Below are positions 25,536-33,788 of a DNA stretch of 64,000 nucleotides, piece after piece. Source of the stretch: JBEKUY01 sp049514555 (lineage in GTDB: Bacteria; Acidobacteriota; Terriglobia; Acidiferrales; UBA7541); NCBI GenBank assembly GCA_049514555.1, contig JBEKUY010000012.1, forward strand, positions 30,813 to 94,812, given 5' to 3'. Both the position numbers and the translations under genes were made by a program. Under the pieces are notes generated by a model. The model searched no databases, was not told the origin of the DNA, and was given only the letters and a program-made list of their open reading frames with translations. The first letter of the stretch is position 1. Each line of letters begins with the position of its first letter.

Positions 25536-27650
25536 ATGGCCTTCCTACTCACTGACGACGTGCGCCACTTGAAAGGCGTGGGTCCGCAGCGCGCCGCGAC
25601 GCTGGCCGAGCGCGGCATCCGCACGATCGAAGACCTGCTGGCCTATCTGCCGTTCCGCTACGAAGACCGCATACGCTTTTCCACCATCCGCGAAATCCAG
25701 CCCGGCGGCGTTTACACCATCCGAGCGCGGGTCGCGAGCGGCGGCACACTCCGCTACATGCGCGGGCGCGATGCGATCTATCACTTGCTCGTGCAGGATG
25801 CCACCGGGTCGTTCCACTGCAAGTTCTTTCACGGGAGCTACCTCGAAGGACGGCTCAAGCCCGGTCAGGAACTGGTGCTGCACGGCAAGGCCGAAATCGA
25901 CCGTTACCGGCCGGCGCGTATCGAAATGGTGAATCCGCAGATCGAGCCGCTCGGCGGCGAGGCCGAGGATTCGACCGAGGTCGGGCGCATCGTACCCATC
26001 TACGAAGCCATCGGCAATTTCGGCTCGCGCGCCATCCGCCGCGCCATGTATCAGGCACTCGCCAATCTCCCGACGCAAATGCCCGATCATCTGCCGGCGG
26101 GGCTGCTCGTGCGGCTCGGATATCCCTCGCGCCGCGAAGCAATCATCCGCACGCACTTCCCGCCGCCGGAGGAAAACCTCGAGGCGCTCAACGCCTTTCG
26201 TTCGCCCGCGCAGGAGCGCCTGATCTTCGAAGAATTTTTTCTTTATCAACTCAGCCTGGCCCTCGGCCGGCGCGCCGCCCGCCGCGAGAACGCCATCGCT
26301 TTTCGCCTGCGCGAGGACCGCGTGCGCGAAGCGCTGAAGCGCATTCTGCCCTTCAAACCCACCGGAGCGCAGAAGCGCGCCCTCGCGGAAATCGCCGCCG
26401 ACCTGGAGAAGCCTGCGCCCATGAACCGGCTTCTCCAGGGAGACGTCGGCAGCGGCAAGACGATTGTCGCGCTCGAGACCGCCGTGATCGCCATCGAAAA
26501 CGGCTGCCAGGCCGCGCTGATGGCGCCGACGGAAATTCTGGCCGTGCAACATTTCCTGGCCGCCGGGCGTATTCTCGCGCCGGGCGGATATCGGGCCGAG
26601 TTGCTTATCAGCGGCTTGAAGCCATCCGAGAAGACCGCCGCGCGCGAACGCATCCGCAGCGGCGAAGCGCAGCTCGTGATCGGCACGCACGCGCTCATCG
26701 AAGAGGACGTCGAATTCGCGCGCCTGGGCCTCGCGGTGATCGACGAACAGCATCGCTTCGGCGTCCTGCAGCGCAAGAGGCTGATGGACAAAGCCGCCTC
26801 GCGCGGCCACGCGCCTCACGTCCTGGTCATGACGGCCACGCCCATTCCCCGGACCCTTTCGCTCACGCTCTACGGCGACTTGGACGTTTCCGTGCTCGAC
26901 GAACTGCCTCCCGGCCGCACGCCCATCGAGACGCGCGTCACCTCCGAGCCGCATCTCGGCGGCGTGTGGGAATTTCTTCGCGGCGAAGTGGCGCGCGGCC
27001 GTCAGGGTTACGTGGTTTACCCGGTCATCGAGGAATCGAAGCAGGAGCTTAAGGCAGCCATCGTCGAATACGAGCGCCTCTCGAAGGATATGTTCCCGAA
27101 GATGCGGCTGGGCCTGTTGCACGGCCGGCTTTCGAGCAGCGAAAAAGAAGACGTGATGGAGCGCTTCCGCCGCGGGGACGTGCAGATCCTCGTGGCCACC
27201 ACCGTCGTCGAAGTCGGCGTGGACGTGCCCAACGCCACCGTCATGGTCATCGAGCACGCCGAGCGCTTCGGCCTGGCACAATTGCACCAGCTTCGCGGCC
27301 GCATCGGACGCGGCGCCGAGAAATCGCATTGCATCCTCGTGGCGCCGCCGCGCATGACCGATGAAGCGCGCCGACGCCTGGACACGATGGCGCGCACGTC
27401 GGACGGTTTTGAAATCGCGGAAATCGATCTCGAGCTTCGCGGGCCCGGAGAATTCTTCGGCACGCGGCAGCATGGGGAGCTTGGTTTCCAGGTGGCCAAC
27501 CCCCTGCGCGACCGCCAACTCCTGGAGCTCGCGCGGCGCGAGGCGTTCGCCCTCGCGGAAGACGCCTCTCAGGCCGAGGCGCTGCGCCAAGTCCTCGGCC
27601 AGTTGCCCGCGCACTGGCAGCGCCGCTATCATCTGGCGCAGGTGGGTTGA
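25536..27650 (+). CDS. recG: ATP-dependent DNA helicase RecG
   Basis: 704 residues, close to the usual length. N-terminal wedge/OB domain (about 1-230, starts with LKGVGPQRAATLAERGI). Helicase motifs: GDVGSGKT (about 302-309, Walker A), APTEI, DEQHRFGV (Walker B), TATPIPRT, HGRLSSSEKE and QLHQLRGRIGRG. C-terminal TRIP/wedge contact region present (GEFFGTRQHGELGF). It remodels stalled replication forks and branch-migrates Holliday junctions. A TATAAA box lies only 8 bases before the ATG and no SD is seen, so the message may be leaderless. rsmD follows after 3 bases. Confidence 0.97.
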   Translation: MAFLLTDDVRHLKGVGPQRAATLAERGIRTIEDLLAYLPFRYEDRIRFSTIREIQPGGVYTIRARVASGGTLRYMRGRDAIYHLLVQDATGSFHCKFFHGSYLEGRLKPGQELVLHGKAEIDRYRPARIEMVNPQIEPLGGEAEDSTEVGRIVPIYEAIGNFGSRAIRRAMYQALANLPTQMPDHLPAGLLVRLGYPSRREAIIRTHFPPPEENLEALNAFRSPAQERLIFEEFFLYQLSLALGRRAARRENAIAFRLREDRVREALKRILPFKPTGAQKRALAEIAADLEKPAPMNRLLQGDVGSGKTIVALETAVIAIENGCQAALMAPTEILAVQHFLAAGRILAPGGYRAELLISGLKPSEKTAARERIRSGEAQLVIGTHALIEEDVEFARLGLAVIDEQHRFGVLQRKRLMDKAASRGHAPHVLVMTATPIPRTLSLTLYGDLDVSVLDELPPGRTPIETRVTSEPHLGGVWEFLRGEVARGRQGYVVYPVIEESKQELKAAIVEYERLSKDMFPKMRLGLLHGRLSSSEKEDVMERFRRGDVQILVATTVVEVGVDVPNATVMVIEHAERFGLAQLHQLRGRIGRGAEKSHCILVAPPRMTDEARRRLDTMARTSDGFEIAEIDLELRGPGEFFGTRQHGELGFQVANPLRDRQLLELARREAFALAEDASQAEALRQVLGQLPAHWQRRYHLAQVG

Positions 27651-27653
27651 ACC

Positions 27654-28229
27654 GTGCGCATCGTCGCCGGAAAATATCGCAGCCGGGTGCTCAGAAGTCT
27701 CCGCAGCCGGGAACTGCGCCCGACGAGCGATCGGCTCCGCGAAACCCTCTTCGACATTCTGGGCGCGTCCGTCGAGGGAAGCGTCTTCGTGGACGTATAC
27801 GCCGGCACGGGCGCGGTCGGCATCGAGGCCCTGAGCCGCGGCGCGGCGGAAGTCACCTTCATCGAAAAACATCCCGCGGCGGCCACGCTGATCCGCAGGA
27901 ATCTGGAATCGCTGCGTGTGGAATCGGGCGCCATGATTCTGGCGATGGACGCGGTGCGCGGGCTCGACCAGTTTGCCCACCGCCGCTTTGGAGACCGGTT
28001 GCAGGCGGATTTCGTTTTTCTCGATCCGCCGTATGCCGCCGAAGAAGAGTACGCGCGCTCTCTCGGCTATCTCGACGAATCAAGGCTCCTGGCGCCCAGC
28101 GGCCTCATCATCACCGAGCACCGGAGCAGTTTCGAGCTGCCCGAGCGCCTCACGCAAATCGAGCGCGCGCGCGTGGTCGAGCAGGGCGACGCCGCCCTGA
28201 GTTTTTACCGCTTGGCCCGCGCGGCATGA
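27654..28229 (+). CDS. rsmD: 16S rRNA (guanine(966)-N2)-methyltransferase RsmD
   Basis: 191 residues, GTG start. Begins MRIVAGKYRSR, then RPTSDRLRETLFDIL, the SAM-binding YAGTGAVGIEALSRGA and the catalytic FLDPPY motif (about residue 120), all characteristic of RsmD. It methylates G966 of 16S rRNA during 30S assembly. The start codon lies 3 bases after the recG stop, so the pair is an operon and probably translationally coupled. The usual neighbour coaD (phosphopantetheine adenylyltransferase) is absent here. Confidence 0.95.
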   Translation: MRIVAGKYRSRVLRSLRSRELRPTSDRLRETLFDILGASVEGSVFVDVYAGTGAVGIEALSRGAAEVTFIEKHPAAATLIRRNLESLRVESGAMILAMDAVRGLDQFAHRRFGDRLQADFVFLDPPYAAEEEYARSLGYLDESRLLAPSGLIITEHRSSFELPERLTQIERARVVEQGDAALSFYRLARAA

Positions 28230-28262
28230 CGCCGCGCCCGACGAAGCGGGAAGCAGGGCAGT

Positions 28263-30050
28263 TCACTGCTTCTTCTGGAACAAACCCTTCAGCGTATCCG
28301 CGAGCGACGGCTTTTGCTGCGGTGAAGTCGTCTGATTCGGCGCGGACGAATCAAACTTCGGTATGGCCTTCCCGGGCCGAATCTTTATGTCGGAAAATGT
28401 TCCCCCAACCGAGAACGGGACCGTGGCCTTCGTGATGGTTCTCCCCGTTGCATTTCCCAGCAGCCCGGTCAGCGCGCCCACGGCCATTTCTTGGGCCCCG
28501 CCGCCCGCGCCGGGCACAAGGGTGGCTTGGCCCTGATAGCCAACGGTCCCATCGAAGCCGAACGATCCGTTCAAGTCCATCGTGCCCACCGGCGAGTCCA
28601 TGTGTATCTGTTTGCTCGCGACACGCCCCCCGGCGATCACGAGGTCTCCCTGAATCACCTTGAAGGGCGTCGAGGAACTGCCCGCGCTCCCCGCCAGCTT
28701 TCCCATGAACACCAGCGCGCCGGGCAAATTGAATCCCGGCAATTGACCGTCGCGCACGGCAAAATTTCCTTTGCCCGTGAGGGTATCGAGCAGGCGCGAA
28801 CCGGCCGACCCATAAACGTTTTCCAATTTCAAATCGCCCGTGCCGGTGATCTTTCCCTTCAAGGACGGATCGGTGGACACCAGCTTGCCCACATCAATGT
28901 TGTTCAGCTCCAGATTCGCCGAGAAGCGCAGCGGCGTTTGCCTGCGGTCGGCGCGCGCGGAAACCTGCACCGTGCCTCCGTACAGGTCCATGTGCGCCGG
29001 GAATGCCTCCATCCGGTCGGTATAGAGGCGCACTTCGACGACGGCATTGTTGGCCGTATAGGATTCGAACTTGATTCGCTCCGCGGTGATTTTGCCGCGC
29101 GCCAACAATACGCTTTCGCCCATCGAGGCAGCCGAAGCTGCCGCCGACTCGCCTCCCGTTCCCTTTCCGCTGAGGAGCTTAGACAGAGCGTCCAGATCGA
29201 GCTGCGGGGTGGAGACGTCGAATTCGACCACCGGCTTGGAGAGATCGGCCACCGTCACCGCGGCTTTCACGTCGAGCGCCTTGCCGACCATCATGCGAAG
29301 ATCGGCCTGGGCGCGGCCTTGCGACATCGTGAACTTCCCGCTGCGCACCTCGAGGGGTTCGGCGAGCGACGTACTCTCGATGCGCACTCCCTTGAAATCG
29401 GCGTCGCCCTCGAGTTGTTTCATCAAGGATTCGTCAAAGGTCACTTGGCGCGCGACGACGTTCAATCCGCGCACCGACGTGCCCGGCTGGATTCGCCCGT
29501 GAACGACGTCGCCGAGCACCACTTCCGCGTCCGTCAGCGAGATTTTTCCGATCTCCTGGAGCGAAAACGAGCTGCCGCCTCCGGACGGTTTGGCGGGTTG
29601 AGGTGCCCCTGCGCGCCCGCCCGCGTCCGGCCCGGAGAAGTCAAAGTTCGTCCGTCCTCCCGGCGCGCTCAACAGCGTGAGCTTCGGCTTCACGAACTCG
29701 AGCGAGGTGATCTCGATCTGGCGATGAAGCAGCGGCCCCAGCGCCAAGCTCCCGCGCAACTTATCGACGTGGACCAGCTCCCCATCGGGAAATCCGGCAG
29801 GATTGCCGAGCCCCACGCCATCCACGGTGAAGCCCACGGTGGGCAGAATCCGCGCGTGGATCGCACCGAGCGTGAGTTTGCGGCCGGTCTGCTGTTCGAC
29901 GGCGGCGGCAATCGTCGGCCGGTAGCGGTCCACATCCAGGAAGCGGGGCAAGACCAACCCGGCAACGACGACCACCGCGACGACGATCATGAGCACGAGC
30001 GCCCAGCGCGGCAGTCTTTTCTGTGCACGGGTGGAAGAACTCTTTGTCAT
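28263..30050 (-). CDS. AsmA family protein
   Basis: 595 residues. One N-terminal membrane helix (about 16-37), then the AsmA N-terminal signature (VDRYRPTIAAAVEQQTGRKL ... GNPAGFPDGELVHVDKL), followed by long beta-rich repeats and an AsmA C-terminal block (about 400-560, GTGDLKLENVYGSAGSRLLDTLTGKG). Family knowledge: AsmA-like proteins form elongated beta-grooves spanning the periplasm and are linked to lipid movement between membranes. Single gene, convergent with rsmD (33 bases apart). Confidence 0.92.
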   Translation of the reverse strand: MTKSSSTRAQKRLPRWALVLMIVVAVVVVAGLVLPRFLDVDRYRPTIAAAVEQQTGRKLTLGAIHARILPTVGFTVDGVGLGNPAGFPDGELVHVDKLRGSLALGPLLHRQIEITSLEFVKPKLTLLSAPGGRTNFDFSGPDAGGRAGAPQPAKPSGGGSSFSLQEIGKISLTDAEVVLGDVVHGRIQPGTSVRGLNVVARQVTFDESLMKQLEGDADFKGVRIESTSLAEPLEVRSGKFTMSQGRAQADLRMMVGKALDVKAAVTVADLSKPVVEFDVSTPQLDLDALSKLLSGKGTGGESAAASAASMGESVLLARGKITAERIKFESYTANNAVVEVRLYTDRMEAFPAHMDLYGGTVQVSARADRRQTPLRFSANLELNNIDVGKLVSTDPSLKGKITGTGDLKLENVYGSAGSRLLDTLTGKGNFAVRDGQLPGFNLPGALVFMGKLAGSAGSSSTPFKVIQGDLVIAGGRVASKQIHMDSPVGTMDLNGSFGFDGTVGYQGQATLVPGAGGGAQEMAVGALTGLLGNATGRTITKATVPFSVGGTFSDIKIRPGKAIPKFDSSAPNQTTSPQQKPSLADTLKGLFQKKQ

Positions 30051-30291
30051 GGAAGCTCCTGGCGACGCTTGTGCAGCCCGCTATCCTGACAGAAGGCCGC
30101 AGGTACGGGCAAGCACGCTGCGCGCAGTGACTCGTGACGCGTCTTCGTTGAAGCTATGGCGGGCAAGTTCGCGACTCGTGACGAGTGGAACGAGTGAGAA
30201 CGGACCGAAGGAATCAAACACTTTCGAACGCCCCAAACAAAGGAACCCCCAGGCGCAAGACCGGCGCCCGGGACACCCGTCCTCTTTCTTC

Positions 30292-30732
30292 TCAGGCAGT
30301 TTCTGCTGCCACTCCCTCTTTCTTTGCTAGATCAAAAGTATTTGGAGAAACCTTCGTAAACTGGTCCGCACGCCGAATAAGGGCTACTGCCACTGTATTT
30401 GTGGGATTCTTCGCAATTACAGCGTGTCCATTCCCTGTGAGCTTAGCCACAATATCTTTGACGTGCATTGGTTTTCCTGCGGCTTGCAAAATTTCGACCA
30501 CTTGTGTTGCAAGAGCCGCTCCTTTGGTGCGACGGCGAGGAATCACCATAATGCCAGGAAGTGCTTGCTGCTCGGATGCGGGGCTTTTCTTACCGCACAG
30601 CTTCCGAGTGGCTGCAATGTATTCACGGAGAGATTGGGCGCGTTCGAGAATTTCCTTTAACTCACTCTCGGCCGACGCTAAATGAGCTTTAAGGTCTGTC
30701 TTACTCAGCTTGTTTGTAGGCTTGGTTCTCAT
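30292..30732 (-). CDS. HARE-HTH-like winged-helix protein
   Basis: 146 residues. The N-terminal part (about 8-48) is a predicted coiled helix; about 75-135 (VVEILQAAGKPMHVKDIVAKL ... NTVAVALIRRADQFTKVSPNTFDL) matches the pattern of the HARE-HTH winged helix (a helix, the short MHVKDIV turn, then a DNA-facing helix and a wing). Such domains are found in restriction and chromatin-linked proteins as DNA-binding modules. Base composition is less GC-rich than in the flanks. It is divergent from the GIY-YIG nuclease gene, with overlapping control DNA. No SD is seen and the promoter places the start site almost at the ATG. Confidence 0.72.
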   Translation of the reverse strand: MRTKPTNKLSKTDLKAHLASAESELKEILERAQSLREYIAATRKLCGKKSPASEQQALPGIMVIPRRRTKGAALATQVVEILQAAGKPMHVKDIVAKLTGNGHAVIAKNPTNTVAVALIRRADQFTKVSPNTFDLAKKEGVAAETA

Positions 30733-30741
30733 AATGCTGTA

Positions 30742-30770
30742 ACGATACGCTTGCAGCGTTATCGTGTCAA
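30742..30770 (-). promoter_or_regulatory. Promoter of the HARE-HTH gene
   Basis: Minus strand: TTGACA (30765-30770), 17-base spacer, TATCGT (30742-30747). The predicted start site is about 3 bases before the ATG, which implies a leaderless message. Confidence 0.6.
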
Positions 30771-30786
30771 GTGGTTTTATTTACAG

Positions 30787-30816
30787 TGTACGCCCTGTAC
30801 GGTACAGTGGTACAAT
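30787..30816 (+). promoter_or_regulatory. Nested palindromic operator overlapping the GIY-YIG promoter
   Basis: Inner palindrome CTGTAC-G-GTACAG (30795-30807) inside an outer pair TGTAC (30787-30791)/GTACA (30810-30814). The outer right arm overlaps a TACAAT -10 box (30811-30816). This looks like a repressor site for the downstream gene. Confidence 0.55.
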
Positions 30817-30860
30817 GCCTGCCGTGGTAGGGAGTCAAATCTGAGAAAGGAGGGATAAAA

Positions 30861-31163
30861 ATGCCATTTCCGCAAAGAGAGTACGCGTTCGACATTGCCA
30901 CGCTGAATACAGTCAACGAAGTCGGGGCGGTATACGGTTTGTTCAGATCAGACCGCTACCGCCCCGGCTACTACGCTTGCCTGTATGTGGGGATAACCGA
31001 CAATCTGAGGCGACGGTTGTTTGAGCACTACAACAACCCTCCGATTGCAGGCGTCACCCACTTCTTTGTCGAAGTCATCGGCACTGAACGACAAAGAAAG
31101 CTGCGTGAGCAAGAGCTAATCGCGGAATTCAACCCGCTCGGCAACAGAACACGCGGGGGCTGA
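30861..31163 (+). CDS. GIY-YIG domain nuclease
   Basis: 100 residues: essentially one GIY-YIG fold. VGAVYGLF (Tyr25) and ACLYVGITDNLRRRL (Tyr42, Arg50/51) give the two tyrosine motifs and the catalytic Arg; REQELIAEFNPLGN supplies the metal-binding Glu (83 or 85) and terminal Asn, so all expected catalytic residues are present. A very strong SD (AAGGAGGG) precedes the ATG. Stand-alone proteins of this size act in DNA repair, recombination or mobile elements; the target here is unknown. It is divergent from the HARE-HTH gene and its 3' end overlaps a convergent small gene. Confidence 0.85.
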   Translation: MPFPQREYAFDIATLNTVNEVGAVYGLFRSDRYRPGYYACLYVGITDNLRRRLFEHYNNPPIAGVTHFFVEVIGTERQRKLREQELIAEFNPLGNRTRGG

Positions 31164-31478
31164 CGTTCCGTCGAATCTTCCAGTCAACCGATCAAAGTAG
31201 AACCGTTGGGAGCCGACGCATAAAACCGAGTACCGCTGACTAGTAAACAAGTAGACGGTCTCATCGGTTTCCGGGTCTACAAACTCAAATTCCTTCAACC
31301 TGGCTGGTGCTCCAATCCTGTCGAGGCACCAGCCAGTTGCATCTGCAAGGATGTCTGTGAGCCGCAACCATGCGAGTTTGGAGCGGCTCTGAACGAAAAC
31401 CTGTGGGTAGCTTGGCACGGCAGAGATTAAACCACAGTTGTCAAGGGTATGATGATTTCGCGGCGATTTTGGTTTCAC
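31116..31478 (-). CDS. Hypothetical protein overlapping the GIY-YIG gene end
   Basis: 120 residues; the last 15 codons overlap the convergent nuclease gene by 48 bases. The segment from about residue 35 (LAWLRLTDILADATGWCLDRIGAP, then EFEFVDPETDETVYLFTSQRYSVLCVG and FYFDRLTGRFDGT) reads like a genuine folded alpha/beta domain rather than a chance frame. The first 30 residues look random, so the true start may be further in. No family recognised. Confidence 0.5.
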   Translation of the reverse strand: MKPKSPRNHHTLDNCGLISAVPSYPQVFVQSRSKLAWLRLTDILADATGWCLDRIGAPARLKEFEFVDPETDETVYLFTSQRYSVLCVGSQRFYFDRLTGRFDGTSAPACSVAERVEFRD

Positions 31479-31605
31479 TTGAGTGAACCCCCTTCAGCCG
31501 CCTCAAGCCAAATGACCGCATGACCGCTGGCCGGGTTCGAGTCGGGAACTTACCCAACTGCCCTTCCTCGATCGTCACTGCGGCAGTAATGCGGGGGCGG
31601 CGCGG

Positions 31606-31980
31606 TTAGGTCGCGCCGGCGCGTGGGAGGAGGAGGCCGCCAGCGAGAAAGAGAAGCGTCGCGATGGCGAGGGCGATCGTGCCAATGAACACGCCGAGGA
31701 AATGGTACAGGAGCACGGTGTCAGAAGCCGGAATCAAGGTGCAGAGGAGGACGAGAGGCTTGGCCTGCGAGGTTCGGCTGACGGCGATAAAGATGGCGCT
31801 GAGCACGATCAGGTGGAAGGAGAACATCAGCCAGAACGCCTTGAACGCATGGACCAGCATCAGTTCCGCGCCACTCTTTTCGATGGCCGCACCGAGCTTG
31901 AAGTAACCGGAGCCGTGGAACAGAGCGCTCAAGAACAGGACGACGCTGCCTGCAACGATCAACCAACGAGCGATCTTCAT
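31606..31980 (-). CDS. Four-helix integral membrane protein, unknown function
   Basis: 124 residues with four hydrophobic helices (about 5-22, 42-66, 74-94, 98-118). Excellent SD (AGGAGG) before the ATG. No catalytic motif seen; the size and layout resemble small DoxX-like or DUF membrane proteins, without a confident match. Stands alone between the convergent and divergent neighbours. Confidence 0.7.
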   Translation of the reverse strand: MKIARWLIVAGSVVLFLSALFHGSGYFKLGAAIEKSGAELMLVHAFKAFWLMFSFHLIVLSAIFIAVSRTSQAKPLVLLCTLIPASDTVLLYHFLGVFIGTIALAIATLLFLAGGLLLPRAGAT

Positions 31981-32221
31981 GATGCCTCCTGCGTGATTGA
32001 TGGGGCAGAAGATACCTCAAGAACGGACAGGAATGCCAGCAAAGAGCGTTTGAACGCTCGCACGGTGAAGCGATGGAACGTTAGCAGGCGAAAAAGGCTC
32101 ACAGTAGGGGATGCGCGAGAGGAGCACAGCCACAAGAACCGAGCCAAAATGGCTGCCGCACCTCGCCTCTGCCAAGAGATGCGGGATTCATGAAGGCCCG
32201 CGGCTCGTGGTAGCATCCGAT

Positions 32222-33709
32222 ATGCTACTTCGCAAAGCGATTCTCACGGCTTGCGCGGGGGCGCTCGTTTCTCTCCCCTGCGCGGCGCAAACTCCCGCTT
32301 CTCAACCGGCTCAATCTTCATACCGCGACCGCATCATGCATTTGGTGTATCCCCCGGCGGGCGCGTGGACTCCCGAACAGATCGCGACGATGACCCGTCT
32401 GCGCGACGCCGCGATGGAAGACCCTTACGCCCTCGCGGAGCTGCGGCACCTCACGGACAACATCGGTCCGCGCATCAGCGGCTCGCCGCAGGCGCAACAA
32501 GCGGTGGAATACGTTGCGGCGGAGATGCGCAAGCTGGGCGCCGAGGTTTCTCTGGAAAAGACCGTGGTTCCGCACTGGGTACGCGGAGTCGAAACCGGAG
32601 AGTTGATGGCCTGGCCCGGTGGAGCGCCGGGAACGACGCAAAAGATCGTGCTCACGGCGCTCGGCGGCAGCGCAGCCACTCCGCCCGATGGCTTGCAGGC
32701 CGAAGTGCTCGTGGTCAACTCCTTCGACGAGCTGAAGCAATTGCCGGCCGACGCCGCAAAGGGCAAGATCCTGCTCTTCAACGAACACTTCGACAAGCGA
32801 CTCGCCGCCCAAGGGAACGGCGGTGCTGCGTACGGGAAAGCCGTGATTTACCGCGGAGCGGGCCCGACGGTCGCCGCATCGGCCGGCGCGGTGGCGGTGC
32901 TGGTCCGTTCAGTGGGCGGCGCGGATTATCGTTTGCCGCATACGGGCACGACGATTACGAGCCCGGAAGAGCGGCAGATTCCGGCAGCAGCCGTCACCGC
33001 GGAAGACGCCGATCTTCTCGCCAACCTCACCCAGCAAGGCCCGGTGCGCATGCGCCTCACGCTGACGCCGCAGACGCTGCCTCCGGTCAAGAGCTACAAC
33101 GTCATCGCGGATTGGAAGGGCAGCGAACATCCCGAGCAGGTCGTGGTCGTTTCCGGGCATCTCGATTCGTGGGATCTCGGCACCGGGGCCATCGACGACG
33201 GTGCGGGCGTGGTCGTCTCCATGCAAGCCATCCACTTGCTCTCCCGTCTCGGCGTGCACCCCAAGCGCACGATCCGCTTCGTCGCGTGGATGGACGAAGA
33301 GCAGGGCGCGGAAGGCGCGCAAACCTACGCCACCGAACACGCCGGGGACATTCAAAATCACGTCGCGGCGTTGGAGTCCGACCTCGGCGCAGGCCATCCC
33401 AGCGGGATCACCTACGTCGGCAAGCCGGGGTTGGAGGAGTGGCTGCGCCCGGTTGCGCGCGTCCTGGAAGCCATAGGCGCCAGCACGCTCGCGCGGGGTG
33501 ATGAAGCCGGCGCGGATGTCAGTTTTCTAAACGGAAAGGGCGTTCCTGGATTCACGCCGACGCAGGATAATCGCTTCTACTTCGACTACCACCACACCGC
33601 CGCCGACACCTTCGACAAGGTTATTCCGCGGGAACTCAATGAAAACGCCGCGGTCATGACGGTTCTGGCCTACGCCCTGGCCGATTCCGCGAACCCGGCT
33701 CCCCGCTGA
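32222..33709 (+). CDS. M28 family zinc aminopeptidase/carboxypeptidase, secreted
   Basis: 495 residues from the ATG at 32222, which directly starts a signal peptide (ILTACAGALVSLPCAAQ). A PA-like insert (about 150-280) precedes the peptidase core. Metal ligands and catalytic motifs: SGHLDSWDLGTGAIDDGAG (His/Asp and bridging Asp), WMDEEQG (catalytic Glu and metal Glu), ALESD and YHHTAAD (last His). These are the co-catalytic di-zinc M28 residues. Expected to remove N- or C-terminal residues from peptides in the periplasm. An upstream in-frame extension to 32111 is not used because it lacks a signal-like start. Confidence 0.93.
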   Translation: MLLRKAILTACAGALVSLPCAAQTPASQPAQSSYRDRIMHLVYPPAGAWTPEQIATMTRLRDAAMEDPYALAELRHLTDNIGPRISGSPQAQQAVEYVAAEMRKLGAEVSLEKTVVPHWVRGVETGELMAWPGGAPGTTQKIVLTALGGSAATPPDGLQAEVLVVNSFDELKQLPADAAKGKILLFNEHFDKRLAAQGNGGAAYGKAVIYRGAGPTVAASAGAVAVLVRSVGGADYRLPHTGTTITSPEERQIPAAAVTAEDADLLANLTQQGPVRMRLTLTPQTLPPVKSYNVIADWKGSEHPEQVVVVSGHLDSWDLGTGAIDDGAGVVVSMQAIHLLSRLGVHPKRTIRFVAWMDEEQGAEGAQTYATEHAGDIQNHVAALESDLGAGHPSGITYVGKPGLEEWLRPVARVLEAIGASTLARGDEAGADVSFLNGKGVPGFTPTQDNRFYFDYHHTAADTFDKVIPRELNENAAVMTVLAYALADSANPAPR

Positions 33710-33745
33710 TCGGTCCTGGAGTGCGGCGGCTGGAGAGGTGTCTCG

Positions 33746-33777
33746 TTGACAGGCAGCCGTTTCCAACGCGCTATAAT
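33746..33777 (+). promoter_or_regulatory. Possible promoter of the TonB gene
   Basis: TTGACA (33746-33751) and a perfect TATAAT (33772-33777), but the spacer is 20 bases, longer than ideal. The -10 box ends 11 bases before the ATG. Confidence 0.45.
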
Positions 33778-33788
33778 CTTAGGTTCCG

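Noticed and set aside
25545..27980. 811-codon open frame antisense to recG and rsmD
   Set aside because: Mirror of the sense codon bias over two well-identified genes; no SD or motifs.
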